From the NCBI GenBank assembly GCA_028551475.1, contig CM052355.1, positions 6,262,001-6,326,000 of the forward strand: a stretch of 64,000 nucleotides of DNA, written 5' to 3'. The notes beneath the pieces were generated by a model. It was not told the DNA's origin. It saw only the letters and a program-made list of their open reading frames with translations, and searched no databases. This DNA is from Casuarina equisetifolia. Lineage: Eukaryota > Streptophyta > Magnoliopsida > Fagales > Casuarinaceae. Made by a program: the position numbers and the translations under genes. Shown one piece after another: positions 1 to 14,068 of this stretch (position 1 is the first letter of the stretch; each line of letters begins with the position of its first letter).

Positions 1-3000
1 TGCCATCAATTGGCTCCTCACCGTGAGTTTGTTTCCCCTGTTGCATTCATGACTAGATATCAGAGAACATATGAAGCTCAGTATAGGTAATGTGTAACTC
101 TTTCTTAAACGAAATTATGTGCACCCAGCATGATAATACAAGATATACAGGGGGGATTTTGCAGTATTCGTGCTTTACAGAATCGTCCTTCAATTTAAGA
201 GGATACAAGTAGACTTTAACCTTGTTTCGGTCTCGCCACCCAAGTCCAAATGGACGAGATAGCAAACCAATCGTTCTTGAAGGCAGATCTTGTGCAGCTT
301 CTTGATTGCTTCGTGCTGTTGAAGAATCTGGATGTGGAGTTCTACAACAAAAATTGCACTTAAAACACAAAATCTTGATGGGGCACAATATGCAAGCAAT
401 ACAATGTTCCCATGCAGATATCCTACACATACATGGACCTCTGCCCCCCAGCATCCACCCCTCCTTTTCACTTTTTTTTTGGACGAGGGAACTGTTTAGG
501 CAGCTGATCCAGAAAACAGATATGAAGATGCAAAAGATAAAAGCAGCAAAGAAAAAGACAAACGGTCAAAACCAGTGCAAAAAGAGCCATGGTTGAATTT
601 GGTCAACTAGTAGATAAGATAACACCAGGAAAGGGAAAAAAAAAACCGAGTTTGATTACACACCTTGGAGAGGGTTGGGCTTTAACTTGGCCAGATTGAT
701 ACTGCAACGTAGCCTCCAACATCGATTCTGCCATAACCACTCTCTTTTCCATTTCAGCAAGTGACGCAGTGGTCTCTTCATACTTCTCCTGCATACAAAT
801 GGTTGTATAGACGGTCATCTATGTGAAAAGGGAACACAAGATAGCATACAGCTCTCAAAAGGAAACATCAAAAGCCTAGCAGATGGTAAAGTCAATGCAC
901 CAAGCAATCTGGCATAGTTATTACATGGAATGATGCACATTTTTTACACATGAAATAAAACCGAAGGAGTCATGAATACTGAACATACAAGAAGAAATGA
1001 AAAAAAAAAAAAAAAACTGCAACGGACTGTTTCTAGCTAATAATCTTGATTTCGCAGGGTCAAGCCAAACAGAAAAAGAAAAAGAATGAAAGGTGAAAGA
1101 CGACGGTAGCAATTTAATTATCACTCTCCAAAAAGACACTTGAAATTCCTCAGATTTCCAATTCAAGAAATGGAGATCGTTCCCGTGTATATCTTCTTTA
1201 TTGAAAGACACAGCCAGGCTGGTTCAGGGCTTTTGCTCAATGTCTCAAAGCACAGTCCCCTTTACTCTATCAAGTTCTTCCCCTTCTGAGTATTTCTCAC
1301 TCAAAGTTGAGAATTTCATTTCCATATTCATGGTATCCTCAATTGCCTCTTCTTATCCTCTTCTCTCCTATTTTTTCGTTTCTTATTATTTTTTCATTAT
1401 TTTCAGGGATTTAACAACCTGATCAATGCACGCTGCTTGACATCTTTAAAAATTTCTTACATACAGAAAAAGTGAAGAAGAAAGAAATACCTATGAATTG
1501 GGAAGATCAAATATCAAAGAAACCCATTCCAAATTAGACGCTCAATGTCATCATTGTTTGGTTTGACATTCATTGGTAAAAAGATAAAAATGGTATAGCT
1601 CATAACCCCAAATAGTCATACCCTGACTTTTTTTACAGGGGCTAGTCCGAAATTATGGGATTTGCTAGTTGCCTAATCAGCAAAAGGTACCTCTTCCGTC
1701 CTCTGTCGGAAATATATAACACGGCAGTACATATCAGAAATAAACTGCATAAAAGATGGTATTTAATTAAGGCATACAAAGTCCCCAGGAAAAGACTATC
1801 TGAAACAAAAAGATTTTCAAATCTGCGGTCAAGATAGATACTATTGAGGTAGAAATCAAATAGAATTACAGATTAATACCATGCTTTTGATGTGCTACAG
1901 AGGGTTGTCAAAATTCAAGAGATATACAGGAAGTCAATCTTCAAACACACACGATGTGATTCTAAATTTCATTATAATAGCTTAGAGAACCATTTTGCAA
2001 GACCGAAGATAGTAAGCAAAGATCGAGAAAGGCAACCAGACTTTTTTGTCCTTTTACAGATCAAGAATCATATTTATACAACCTCCTCGAGTCAACTTTC
2101 TTCAATTTGCAAATAAGTAACTCGACAGAGTCTAATGACCAAATACCAGGTACATGTGGAACTTCAACTTACAAGAAATTTTTTGTTATATAATTTACAA
2201 GTTTGGCATATAATATGATAACTCAACCACCACAATAATTTGAAATAATGTGAAATGAAGCATACAAAAAAGACAAAAGAAAAAAAAAGTTAAACCTGAA
2301 GCACTTGAGCAGCATATCTTTGTGCTGCGGCATCTTGCTCAGCAAATCTACGAGCATCCTCTGTTACCCTTTGCTCTTGCTCCACCCGCATTAAGACCTA
2401 TAAGATTGATAAGCAATTCATGATTACCACTAAATATCATCGTTATGAGATTATATGATCTTAGCTAACTAGGCTATTAAGAAAGAAGGATGAAAGGTTA
2501 AACCTGAAGCATGACACTCTCTTGCTCCTGCTTATCAGAGAGGACCCTTTGCAGTTCAGCAACCTCTTGTTCTAACTGCTCAACCTGTAAGTTGAATGCG
2601 GATACTTTAGGCTGAAGTTCATGGGGAGCTATCTATTTGAACAGGAATATGTTGCATACTACATACAAGCATAAAAACCAACCCCAGAACATAAGAGCTA
2701 CTTGAAACATCATTAACTCAAATATTGCGTCTAAGTTAGAACCAGTAAAGAATGTCTAGGACAGTTTTTACCCTAAATTCAGTACATAGTAATTACACTG
2801 AGACAGTGAAAGCTTGTTGCAGTGTATAATTCTCTCAAGTGAAAAAAATGTTGTACGCTAATCTTGCAAAAAGTAGAAACTCAAAGCCTTGCAGAAGAAC
2901 TAATTAAACAAGACTTTAATTTTCTTTAAAGGTCAGACATCCATTTGTGACTGAACCCATAACTTGCCTTGCCATTACTGAAACAAGAAATTTCATCCGG

Positions 3001-6000
3001 TCCAAATACTATTCACTGAAGAAGATTAATCTTGTTAAATAAAGGAAAGATCTGGTCCAAAGGCTGTTAGTCTTGTTAACAGTCTGAGTGAGTTATAGAG
3101 GAAGGATAACCGAAACAGCCCAGATCTTCATACTCTTAAAAATACCAAAGCATTATAGTATAAATATGTTGACACAGTCAAGGGGAAATTAACTTCTTAA
3201 GAGGAATCAGAGGCAAAAACTCTTTTGGTGCTGAAAACTGACAAAACCCAGAAATTCGATTGAGGAACTAAAAACAAAAGGCAACTTCTATAGTGAAAAG
3301 ATAGGTGCTACCACATAGCTGTCAAAAACTGATTGAGAGGATAAAAAGCAAAAAAAGCCTTAAAAGATCTAGCTATACAAGCAAAAACAATATGTCTGTA
3401 CAACTATGCCAACCATAATTCTACCATTGACAACGTAAAAAATAGTACAAACATAATAAGCATTAACATTTTTTTCCAAGATCTTGTTTGTTATATACAC
3501 AGGGAAGAAGCTAAACAACTTCAATGAAACTAAAAACAGAACACCAGCTTTCACAACCTATTCCATTAGAGCTACATCCAGTTTACTGTGAATCCCCCAA
3601 CAAATATTTGCCTTATCCCATTTCCCATGACTACAAAGACTTTGAAACTACCCCAATATTTTAAGGGAGTATACAAATAAAATATCGAATTAAAAACCAA
3701 AAGGGCCAAAAATTTAGTTGACAATCACCATAGGGTTCTAAAATGGATGGGTTGGCATAGCTTTGGATTATTGGAGATCTTTACTAATCCCAGTATCCAT
3801 TTAATGCTTCAATAGGACATGAATTCGAAACATTAATGAATATTTTCGCAATCATGAGGGCCAAACTCAGTGTACCAACTCATAAAAACAATAGCCATTT
3901 TTCTATCAAAAGAGTAGCTGCTATATGTGAGGGTATTCCAGATATACCCTTGCACTCAATTGCCGCCGATTATCCTGCTTGACCATCTCCATTAAAGCCG
4001 TCTCCAATTCCTCAGCTCTGAAAAAAGTCAGAAGAAGTCAGAATATCAATTCTCTATTAACGAAAAGAAGTGCTGTTGACTTGCCACAGGATAACAGTAT
4101 AGCATGACTCAGATTGTGGTACTTCTAAATTATAAACCAGAAACTAGATGAGGTCAAAATATATATCTATTTCCATAAGATTGCTGCTGGAAGGCACCCA
4201 AGGAAAAATTAAAGCAAAAAAGAAAACAAAAAAATACAAACACCGGAGATTGAAAAAATACAAAAAAATATAAAGGATTCATACACAAGAATCCTCCACT
4301 AGATCTAAGGATTCCCTGCAAACTGGGATTGACATGTTTGCTTAACACAGAGACTAGCTAAGCTACTGAAGGGGAAAGAATAAGCACCTGGAGGAGGACA
4401 AATAACAACGTTGATAAAGGGAAGAACACAAAAAACAAGTATGACTAAAGGAGATCTCCCAAGAGGATGATCAGAAATGACTGCAACACATTGGGAGATT
4501 AACAGAGAACATAGCCCCCGCAATGGACATTTAAGTTGAGTTGACCGTTACATGTGGCATTGAAACGTAATCAACTAACTATCATCATAAAGCAGCCACA
4601 AGTGAGGTCATGGACTGTGATGTTGGCAACCAAGAGAGGCAGTGATACAAATCCTCATACAAGTTAGAAAAGAAATATTAACCTCAGTATAGCCGATCTT
4701 TTCTCCTCCAGCAACTTGCACAATTCAACCTTCAACCACACCACCTGCATGTAGATCATATGTTGATCTCAATTCAATTCCAAGGGAACTGCTCGAATGT
4801 AACCTCTAATAACAATTCAGAAAAGTCGAATAGCTTCATCTCACATTCATACACTAAAATAAAAGGACTATAAAACACATCAATTTCCTCTCAAAGCTTA
4901 CTACCTTGAGAACTGCAACAAAGTGGAGCCAAATCTTTCTTTGACAACACTAGAATAAAATAACATCTAACGCTATTTCTCTTCCTCTTTCTCTAAACTT
5001 TCCCATTCCTTTTTTTTTTTTTTGTGTTAAAAAAAAAAGTTCCTCTCCCAAAAATTTGGCATAATGGTCAACATACCTTGTCTGACCTATGCTAATTCCA
5101 CATGTGCTTCATGATTAATTGTCTTGATCAAATGAAAACCGTTCTAGAAAGTATTCCGCCTTGATTTTACTACTATTTGACGACTCCTTACACAAAAAAA
5201 GTGACTAGACATCCATCTAAAAATAAGGCAATTTTTTTTCCTTAACCAGTATTTACTGAAAGAAAATGAAGAAACGAAAGCTAAAAAATGAATATGCAAA
5301 AGAAAAAAAAGGACATAACTGACCTGCTCTTGAAGATCTTTGGCTGAATCAATCTCCACATCCCCAGTTAGGTTAATGAGAATTTCATCTGCATTTGTCG
5401 ATCCAGACTCTGAACGAGACAAATTACCATTTGTATGTGCTTCAGCTGATCGTTCTGTTTTATTGGATTCCATGATCATTGATTTAGGATCATGCTTAAA
5501 ACCATAAAGTTTAGATGCCAGACCCCGAGAAACCCTCCAAGCTTGGAGCCCCTTTGATCTTTCCTCAAGTGCAGCCATTACAGCTGGCCGGTGTTTGCTT
5601 CTCAACTCTTGTAATCGGGCTTCATTCACATTCTGGTAGCCCATGCACGCAGTCAATACAAGTTGACTGCTATCAAATGTTGAGCCTGCCAATGACTGCA
5701 GCAAAGTAACTGCATCTCCAGCATCCTTAGTTGTAACCAATGCAGGGCCTACATTAAACTGAACTAAATTAAGTTTCACAAAGTAAACAGTGTAGCAGGT
5801 ACTAAATTCATAACGTGTACTGGAACAACAATGTCACAGAATTGAAAAACACAATTATTCTTTTACCCAGTACCATATAACTCCATCAAAGCAAGTGCTG
5901 TTCTAAATAGCATGACCCGATTTCCTTCAAAAAGAAGCACATCCCAGACTCGAAGAACTGGAGGAAGGTAAAGCCCATCAGATTACAAGGTAAGCACTAA

Positions 6001-9000
6001 AAACTTCTTACTCAGTTCCAACAATCAGGATGAAAATGCCAGCTAACATAGCTAAGTACCAGAAAAAATGCAGATAAAGATTTAGGATGCATACAAACAC
6101 AAATAAACTTCACATTAAAAAAATACAACATAAAACCTGACCACTTTCCCATGGAAGCATGTTCATGAAAATGGAAAGGAACCATGGTCCAGTAACCCAA
6201 GCCACCTGCACTCCAAGGTAGTCCAGATGATTGACTGCAAAATTTTAAGGTGACGTAAGAATATTACCTAAAATCTTTGTGCAAACGGAAAATTGCAAAG
6301 ATGATATCATATGCCAGAAATATACAAACCCAATTTAGGAAATCGCTCACGCACCAACTCCTCAAAAACAAGTTGATCAACCTGAAAAGGCAACACTGCC
6401 CGTCAGAAGAAAAGCATGATTTCTCCAATTTAATTAATATATAGCTCATCTGAGAAGATAAAAAATACAAAAAAAAAAAAAGAAAAAAAGAATACCTGAG
6501 ACTCTATCATTTCCTCTGAGTAATAGCCATCAAAATAGTCATCAATGATACCCATCAAGGTCCTGGACATTTTTACCTCCATTGATAAGGGCACATAGCC
6601 AATAAAATTGCAATTGAAGACTATAATGTTATGCTCGCAAGTGTAGAATAGTTACTCATGCAATCTTCCAGGAGGAAATGCTACTTAAATACAGCGACAA
6701 TAATATTAATCATGTTTCATGTGTGCAAGCGAAGAAGTATGCTAGAAATGGTTGTGGTAAAAAATTTCAGACATACCAAAAAGCATTTTCTTCAGGCATC
6801 AAAAGTAGTAATAAGCCGGCAAAAAAATTCATGGCCTGCATGAAGATTAAACCAACCAGCTAAAAATCAGACAAGAAATTACATTGAATTGTCTGTTAAA
6901 CAGAATGAACTTAGCAACAGAACCAAAACAAAATATGTAAGAAGAGGCATTTGCAAAAGCCTCTTGTCAGATGGCAATCCACCTTAAATGTCTGACACGA
7001 ATTGCAATTCTATAAATCAAACAAGTGGCTAATGAGTTATACTGTCTAAATGAACTGCAGAAAATAATCAATAACTAGCAAAGCTTTACCCGGGAAGGTA
7101 GTTCTACTTTTTACTTCTTGGTAGATAATTTAATAGCTGAAACTACTTTCAGTTTTTAATTCCCTAAAATTTTCTCTTAACCGATTCAAAATTGTGGCAA
7201 CCAAGCCATGAAACTTTACTCTTCGGTCCTTCAGCAGTTGAAATACCATGTAAAGTGCCAGTTTATTGTTTCACTTCGTCTATTGTGTAGAATTGAAGTG
7301 GTACTGGTTATATTATCTCCCCTCCAGCACCCAAGTCCCTTGTTAAGGCACTTATACTTTCTGTGCAGGGGATAAGGGGATTGTCTACCCCATTGCTTTT
7401 GTACGGTTTCTTTATTTTCTCTTTTAACAAATTCTCACTTTCCTTAAAAAAAAAAGGTTTTCCCAGATCAGAGGAGTTGTGTAAGATTTTCATTGGTTAA
7501 GTCACAACTTAAGTAACAGCAAATTAAATCAAGAAAAGTCAAAATAAGCTTGGGAATTAAAGATCTAAAGGTCATGGAACCATTTTTTAGCTGTCCTTTT
7601 ATCACCATAAATATAGAGCAATTAACATGATTGGCAAGATTGAGTGCATTTAAGTACAATAATGTTGCAGATGCCAAGAGTGGGGTTTTGTTAGGTAACT
7701 GTGAAAGTCATCCTGAGGTTTCTGTGAGTTTGTATTCTTAAAACAAGCAACCATGAAAAAGATAAGCATGTAGAGAAGCAAGCACCTGACAGTATCCAAC
7801 AGAGGGATTATGTCTAGCATAAGCTGTAAGTAAGCGCCTCAAAGCATTTCTACCATCCTCATCAAGAGCAGGATGGCCTGGAAATGTTCGAGGCAAATCC
7901 TGTACATAAAACAAATGTCAATAAGTTGAGAAGATCGAATTATATACATTTATTTGCGCCACATAAGAAGCTATTGGACAGGAAGGTTGAATGACTATGG
8001 GTTGTAATGACCTTCTCAATCTGCCCTTTCCATTTCTCTGGCACACATACAGAATCTGTAGTTAATTCCTCATTATTGTTGTCCAGCTGTGTGCTATATT
8101 GCTCTGTCTTGTTGCCAGAATTACTTTCTGAAGTCAGCAGATCCTGATAATAGTTCTCAACACGGCGTGATCTCACACCCACAAAAGCTTGCCAAAGCTG
8201 AAATTTTGAGCATAATGTGATTACAGAGAGCAGTCAGCATCTAATAGACTTAACCCCAATAGAGGGAGAGGAAAAAAAAGAAATAACTTGAGTATTTGTA
8301 CCTCTCCCCTCAGTGCCATAGGCACTCCACCACGGACAAGGACTTCTAACTCTTCTTTCCAAGGAACCAAAGATTCTTGAAGGACCATATCATTAGCAGC
8401 ACCAGTCGCAGGGCCATTGTTGTAATCACTTGGAGGAACATCTTGGATGGGATCAGACCTCTCTGCATCATAAAATTCATCCTCAGAGTCCTCCTCAGAT
8501 ACCCCCCTAGAGGATCTAGCCTCTTCCACAGGGGAAGGAAGAGGTTTTTCAGTTTCAGTAACTTGCTCATCTTTTGATGAATTCTTTTTCTTCTTCACAC
8601 GAATGCTCATCATATCCTCAATGCCATGAAGAGATGGTCTGATCTCAGTCCATATTTGGAGCTTAGGAGTATTTGTCTCCCTAGTTGCAGGCACATCCTC
8701 CTCTCTGGCGCCATTTTTAGCCAAATCATGGGAACCAAGCTTCTGGCCACATAAATCATCTCCTCCAACAACCTTCTCCAAATTAGCATCTGGTTCCTGT
8801 TCTGAAGCTCCAGCATGAAGGCTCTTCTTATCTTCCTCTACTGGAAGATCTAAAGGCAATTGTGCTGACTCTGCTTGCCTTTCCAGGAAATAATTCCACC
8901 TATCTGATCTTTCTTCCTCTTCCTCCTGAAACGATCAGTCATAGATAATGACATAACATCACCTTTGGACATTGTCTCTCTTCAACCTCGGTTTGGTTGC

Positions 9001-10258
9001 TGAAAAATACTATTCGAAGCATAAAAATTTAAATTTAAAGTTTTCCATTGACTTGGACCAGCCAGAAGGAAAACTTCAATAAACCTTATTCATCTTTTGA
9101 CTTTTGCTTCTTATTTCAAAAGATGGAAAAGAAAATAAAATAAAATAAACTCTCTAATCTCTTATTATTTTACCCAAATTTTCTCTCAGCAACCAAACGA
9201 AGAGTGTTAGGACTTGAACAAGAGCCAAAGTAGAAAAGAACCTTGTAGATATTAGCATATTCACGGTATCTCTGTACATGCTGAGGTCTCACAGCAAATC
9301 CATATGCATCCCTGTACGATTACAATTTGATTAACCTCACAACATCAAAAAATCTGACATGGATTACAACTTGAAACCAAACACCAAGCAAGTTCTAGAT
9401 CAGAAACAACTCAAAGGATCAAGATCCAGTAAAGTTCTCAGTGTAACTACCATAAAATTCACAAAAACTCTAGCCATTAATTTTAACCTCAACATTTACC
9501 AACAATGTCATATTGAAATTAAATATATCAAGGTCTTCAGAATGTAACAGATGCTAAAGTGGATAAAACTGAACTTTTTATTAGAAAAATAACGATTAAA
9601 ATTCCAAGAACTTCATGGTGCAATTTCTCTAAGAATTCTAGAAGATCCAACGAATCAAAGGAGCGTGAAAGTAAGTCCATTGCAGTAGACTCGGCAACAA
9701 AACTGGAAACAACGAAACGCCGAGTACAATCACAATCATATTACCTGCAATCGACCTCTAAAGGTCGTTTTCTCAGACGAAATGAAAACATATTCCACTG
9801 GAAAACTCTACTCCTCTAGTTTCCATTGCGCTCGGCGTTGCCACAGCGCAATCCATGTTAACTTGGGAAACATAACCCATTCCACAATCGAAGTAACCCG
9901 CGTAACAAACAAAGATGAAGTAAAGCGTAAACTAATTCAAGCAACTTTACACATAATTGAAAGCAAGACCACCTAAAAAACCCACCAATCCGTAAAGATC
10001 ACATTGGAATTCACAAACACTAAAAAAGCGAAGCCAATTGTGAAGGAAAATGGACTTTCAGTGATGAGAGTCCCGTGCAATGGGATTAATTTCCCACGAA
10101 CACGTTCGATCAGAGAGAGTGCAAAAATCTAAGGAAATGAGAATGACTTCCGAGGGAATCGGAACACGTGGAGAGGAGAGATTGAGAGGTATGAAGGAGG
10201 CGCACCTCTTGTGGTCGAAGGTAATGACAGCCGGGTTGAGAGCATTGCTGGCCTTCAT
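1..10258 (-). CDS. TBC-domain Rab GTPase-activating protein (3' end beyond window)
   Basis: Stimulates GTP hydrolysis by Rab GTPases in membrane traffic. Eighteen exons can be read (minus strand, in order): 10258-10206, 9311-9242, 8925-8302, 8197-8012, 7899-7786, 6835-6777, 6562-6496, 6381-6330, 6234-6142, 5957-5874, 5748-5324, 4744-4683, 4017-3948, 2584-2504, 2397-2296, 788-664, 341-221, 37-<1. They give about 808 residues before the window ends. The start MKASNALNPAV is followed by DAYGFAVRPQHVQRYREY, typical of plant TBC proteins. The TBC domain carries both catalytic fingers: IEKDLPR (Arg about residue 315, IxxDxxR) and VGYCQ (Gln about 349, YxQ). An acidic linker (residues 42-240) precedes it and a coiled-coil rich in E, Q, L and R follows (exons 12-16). 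The closest relatives I recall are Arabidopsis AT3G55020 and AT2G37290. The exact Rab target is unknown. It is head to head with the next gene. Confidence 0.93.
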
Positions 10259-11303
10259 TGGCGGGGAACGACTGGATCGGTTCGATGGAGGAAGGTAGAT
10301 CCAGTTGTTCGTCAGATTTTGCGGGAGATCTCGGCGCCGCACCTTGATTTCCTGTAACCGAATTTTCAGAGAAGGAGAGAGAGTACTCTTTAAGTCGAGT
10401 TATAAACTTCTGAACTCCTTGTGTGCTTGCGGTAGTAAGAGAGAGAGAGAAACAGCGAGGCACATGCAAAAGGCTAAAGAAATAAAAGGCGAGATTGCCG
10501 TTCACGTTATTATTACATGTGCTGTTTTCTTCACACAGAATTCGAAGACAGAAAACATAGAGCTCAAACATAATTAGAAACGAAATGAGGTTTTTACTTA
10601 GCTCCAATTCCTCAGATTCTAATTCTTTTTTTTTTCTTTTTTTTTTTTCTTTTTTACGCCCTTTGGGTTGATTGAAAAGGGACACGATGTTGTAATTTGG
10701 CTTTAAGCAAACGGGAAACTTCACTCTCTCCGCTGGAAGCGAAGCAATACGGAGGAACCCTTGGCAGGCCGGGTGGGCCGTCGCAATTATTGGAGCGTAT
10801 GGAGAGAAAAAGGGTCTACCTTTTTGTCAATACCCATTCAATCCTGCTCCTTTTGTGGGTGCGTAAAGGCCGAATAGAAAGGCTGGACCCGTGCATGGAT
10901 AAAGGGATTGCTTGAAAGTTCCTGTTTACTTGTCGGCAGGGGACTATACTCGACTTGCTTAACAAATTACTTTAATTTTTTTAAGCACTCGAAAGCAAAA
11001 CAGTTTATTGACTTTGTAACGGCGATAACGAGGCTCGCTTAACGCGTCGTTTCCGCATCGTCGAGGTATTCCGTGGCGAACTTAATGCGTCGAGATGGCG
11101 CTTCGACATACCGGAAAACGTCGCTATATGTGGCGTTCTTACGGCGACCATTTTCGTATTGACATCCCGAGGTCTCGCACTAACAGAAATCATCTCTAAC
11201 AGAAGCCACCCGGGAAATCAGGAGCTGTATTTTCTCTGATCAGAGAGAATCCTCAGAATTCAAAAGCTAAATCGACTGCTTGTTCTGAACTGAAACTCCA
11301 GAA
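10259..11303. promoter_or_regulatory. Shared upstream region of the divergent RabGAP and PGP synthase genes
   Basis: About 1.04 kb separates the two start codons, which point away from each other. The RabGAP side (10360-10480) has GA-rich leader-like sequence, followed by a T-rich stretch at about 10625-10655. The PGP synthase side (11020-11290) is more GC-rich, with several CG dinucleotides. No coding sequence is supported here. The arrangement suggests two promoters back to back; a truly bidirectional promoter is only inferred. Confidence 0.5.
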
Positions 11304-14068
11304 ATGGCATGCCTCAAGCTGCCAATGGCGGCAGCTTCTATTTGCCACACCCACAAGCCCTACGGTGGCTGCCACCACAGCCTCACGAAATGGGTGCGCC
11401 CGAGCACCACCGCCGCCACCTCACCCGCTAAACTAAAGCCCAGACCCAAATCCTTCGTGGCCCTAAAGAGCTACAGCATCTGCGAGCGAAGAGTACCGGT
11501 TTTTTATATACATAGGTGGAGGATAGCCTCGTGCGCACCCTTCACGCTCTTGGCGCACGATAAGAGACATCCTAAAGCGCTTGGGTTCCGCGGCCTCCAC
11601 CACAAACATTGCCTAGCTTTCTCTTCGGGCACGTCTAGCTCCGAAGAGAAAGAAGGATTTTCCGGCTCTGGGTCGGGTCTCGTGGTGGATATGGGTTCCG
11701 AGAGCAAAAAGGACCACCACGATTTGTTCCAATCGCCCTCGCCAATGCAAAACCAACAAAAACAACAGCAACAGCCTTCCAAACTGCTCACGTTGCCCAC
11801 AATCTTAACGCTAGGACGTGTAGCCGCTGTGCCGCTTCTCGTGTTCTGTATGTGCATTTCTGTTTTGGCGATTTGTAACTTTTTGGGGGGGATTTTCCGA
11901 AGCTTCTTGCTTTTAAAAGTGGGGCTATTTCTAGAAATGGCATTTTGTTGTTTTAATGATCCGATGGAATTTGATCGTAAAGTTTGGAACTTCGGTATTT
12001 AGGTGGCTCATATTTGAGTTTTGCTCTGTGAATTAGATTTATATGGGACGGCGTAGGACCATTTATGGTTTGGACATTGGTCTTTTATAATGCTTGAATA
12101 TCAGGACTTTGTTTCATCGTTTTATTTGTGATTTGAATGTATCTGGGTTGTGATGGACGTTTGATTTTTGCAGTGAGATCAATTATGTATTGTTCGTTCC
12201 TGAGCTTGGATTATTCGTTCTTTATTGTCACTTTGATCTCTTTTCAACTTTTGGGATTCCGGGTTATTTGTTGGAAACATTTTGAGTTAGGTTTATCCAT
12301 TGCTGGGTTGCGCATCGATTTGGATCTCGTTGAATTGCAGATTTTTTGTTTGTCTAATTCATGCGTACGAGTTATGATAGACTAGTTTATATGCTTTCAA
12401 ACATGTGCCTATGGCTCCTATGTTAGCATTTCTGTACTGGTTGTACACCATGGTATTCTGAGCTGATTTTTGATACCATGCAGATTGCCATACTTAATTG
12501 TGTGCTCGAAGTTATTGCCTAATGCATAACTGTGGATGATGGTTGAACTGACTGTATAATCTTGTATTCATCGCATGAAAGCTTTGCAACTTAGGATACT
12601 AACATTTTCACATGTCTCATCAGCCTTTTACATTGATACGTGGTGGGGAAATACTGCTACAACAAGTATCTTCATTGCTGCTTCCATTACAGATTGGCTT
12701 GATGGCTATCTTGCTCGGAAGGTGCGCTTGCTTTATGATTCAAACTGTAGAGAAGCAGATCTTACCGCTTTTTTTTTTTTTTTTTTTTAAGGTTTCTAAT
12801 ATTTCTCAGACATCTTATAAGGACTAAACGCTTAAATGCATTTCAGATGAAGCAAGGATCTGCATTTGGTGCATTTCTAGATCCAGTAGCTGATAAGGTA
12901 TGGTCTTTTGCCTGGAGTCAGAACTTATAGTTGCTTGTGGTAGTGGATGCAATATTGTGTTTTGTTTAGCTGGTAAGAAACATTTATGATGAGACCTATC
13001 TTGATTGTCATGCCTACTGAATGCAGCTTATGGTTGCTGCCACATTGGTATTGTTGTGTACTAGACCCTTGGAAGTTGGCATGTTTGGGCAACTGCCATG
13101 GCTACTGGCTGCACCTGCAATTGCCATAATTGGTAGGGAGGTAATATTTTTCTCTAATTATTTTCTTCTATGTTGTCAGCCAACTGCTACTTTTGTTTTT
13201 CAATGCCTTTTTCTTGATCTTACCCTGTTTCCTCCCATTTTGCCAAAACCTGTGACTGCAATTCTTTGTTTGAGCTCAAAGCCTTAGGATGATCCAGAAG
13301 AACCCTTGTTACTTACAATTGAGCATGATCTATTGATTGTGCATGTGGTCGTGCTACTCATGCATATTTAGTTTTGGGCTTCTATGATTTTTCGAGTCAG
13401 TGGTCCATGGGACTTCTATTTCACTCTTTTTCTCTCTCTCTTTCCTTCATGTAACTTTACTTGTATCCTACTTATGGGAAATAGAATTATACTTATATGG
13501 TTTTTGATTGTATCGGTTTATTTTTTTGTTGATAGCAGATCTCTTATTGATTATTTTGGAACTTTATGCAGATAACCATGTCTGCAGTTAGAGAATGGGC
13601 TGCGTCTCAGAATGGTAAACTTTCAGAGGTTTGTTTTGTTTTCCCTACACTTCAACTCAATACTACTTCTGTTTTGTAGCTTACTTGATCTAGAGCTGGA
13701 AATATGTTACAAAAACAATAAGAATCTGCAGGCTGTTGCGGTAAATAACTTGGGGAAGTGGAAAACAGCCACACAGATGACAGCTCTAACTATCCTTTTG
13801 GCTACCAGAGATAGCAGGTTCGTTCTCTCATTTATCTGGTCTTTGCTCCAGTCTTGTTCTAGCTTAATCGAGATGAAAGGATATTTCCTTGAAAGAAAAC
13901 TTGGTGGATATTGTTTGGCGTCCTGACCATATCCTGGCATTGTGCAGTCTTGGAGGATCAGGGATTCTAGTAGCTTCTGGAGTTGGGTTGCTTTACGTCT
14001 CAGCTGGACTTGCTTTGTGGTCTTTGTTTGTGTACATGAGGAAAATTTGGAGAGTATTGCTGAAATAG
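11304..14068 (+). CDS. PGPS: Phosphatidylglycerophosphate synthase, plastid/mitochondrial
   Basis: CDP-diacylglycerol--glycerol-3-phosphate 3-phosphatidyltransferase: condenses CDP-diacylglycerol with glycerol-3-phosphate to phosphatidylglycerophosphate, the precursor of phosphatidylglycerol in thylakoids and of cardiolipin in mitochondria. Exons 11304-11847, 12624-12721, 12847-12897, 13027-13140, 13572-13628, 13732-13817 and 13948-14068 give 356 residues. The CDP-alcohol phosphatidyltransferase signature is complete across exons 2 and 3 and fits DG(x2)AR(x8)G(x3)D(x3)D: DGYLARK, then GAFLDPVADK. Later exons hold ITMSAVREWAASQNGKL and GKWKTATQMTALTIL, strongly conserved in plant PGPS, and hydrophobic membrane segments. 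The first ~165 residues are basic, Ser/Ala-rich and poorly conserved, as expected for a transit peptide, with a Gln-rich run just before the TLPTILTLGR membrane anchor. Arabidopsis has two such genes (PGPS1, PGPS2); the neighbours match PGPS2 as I recall them. Confidence 0.96.
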
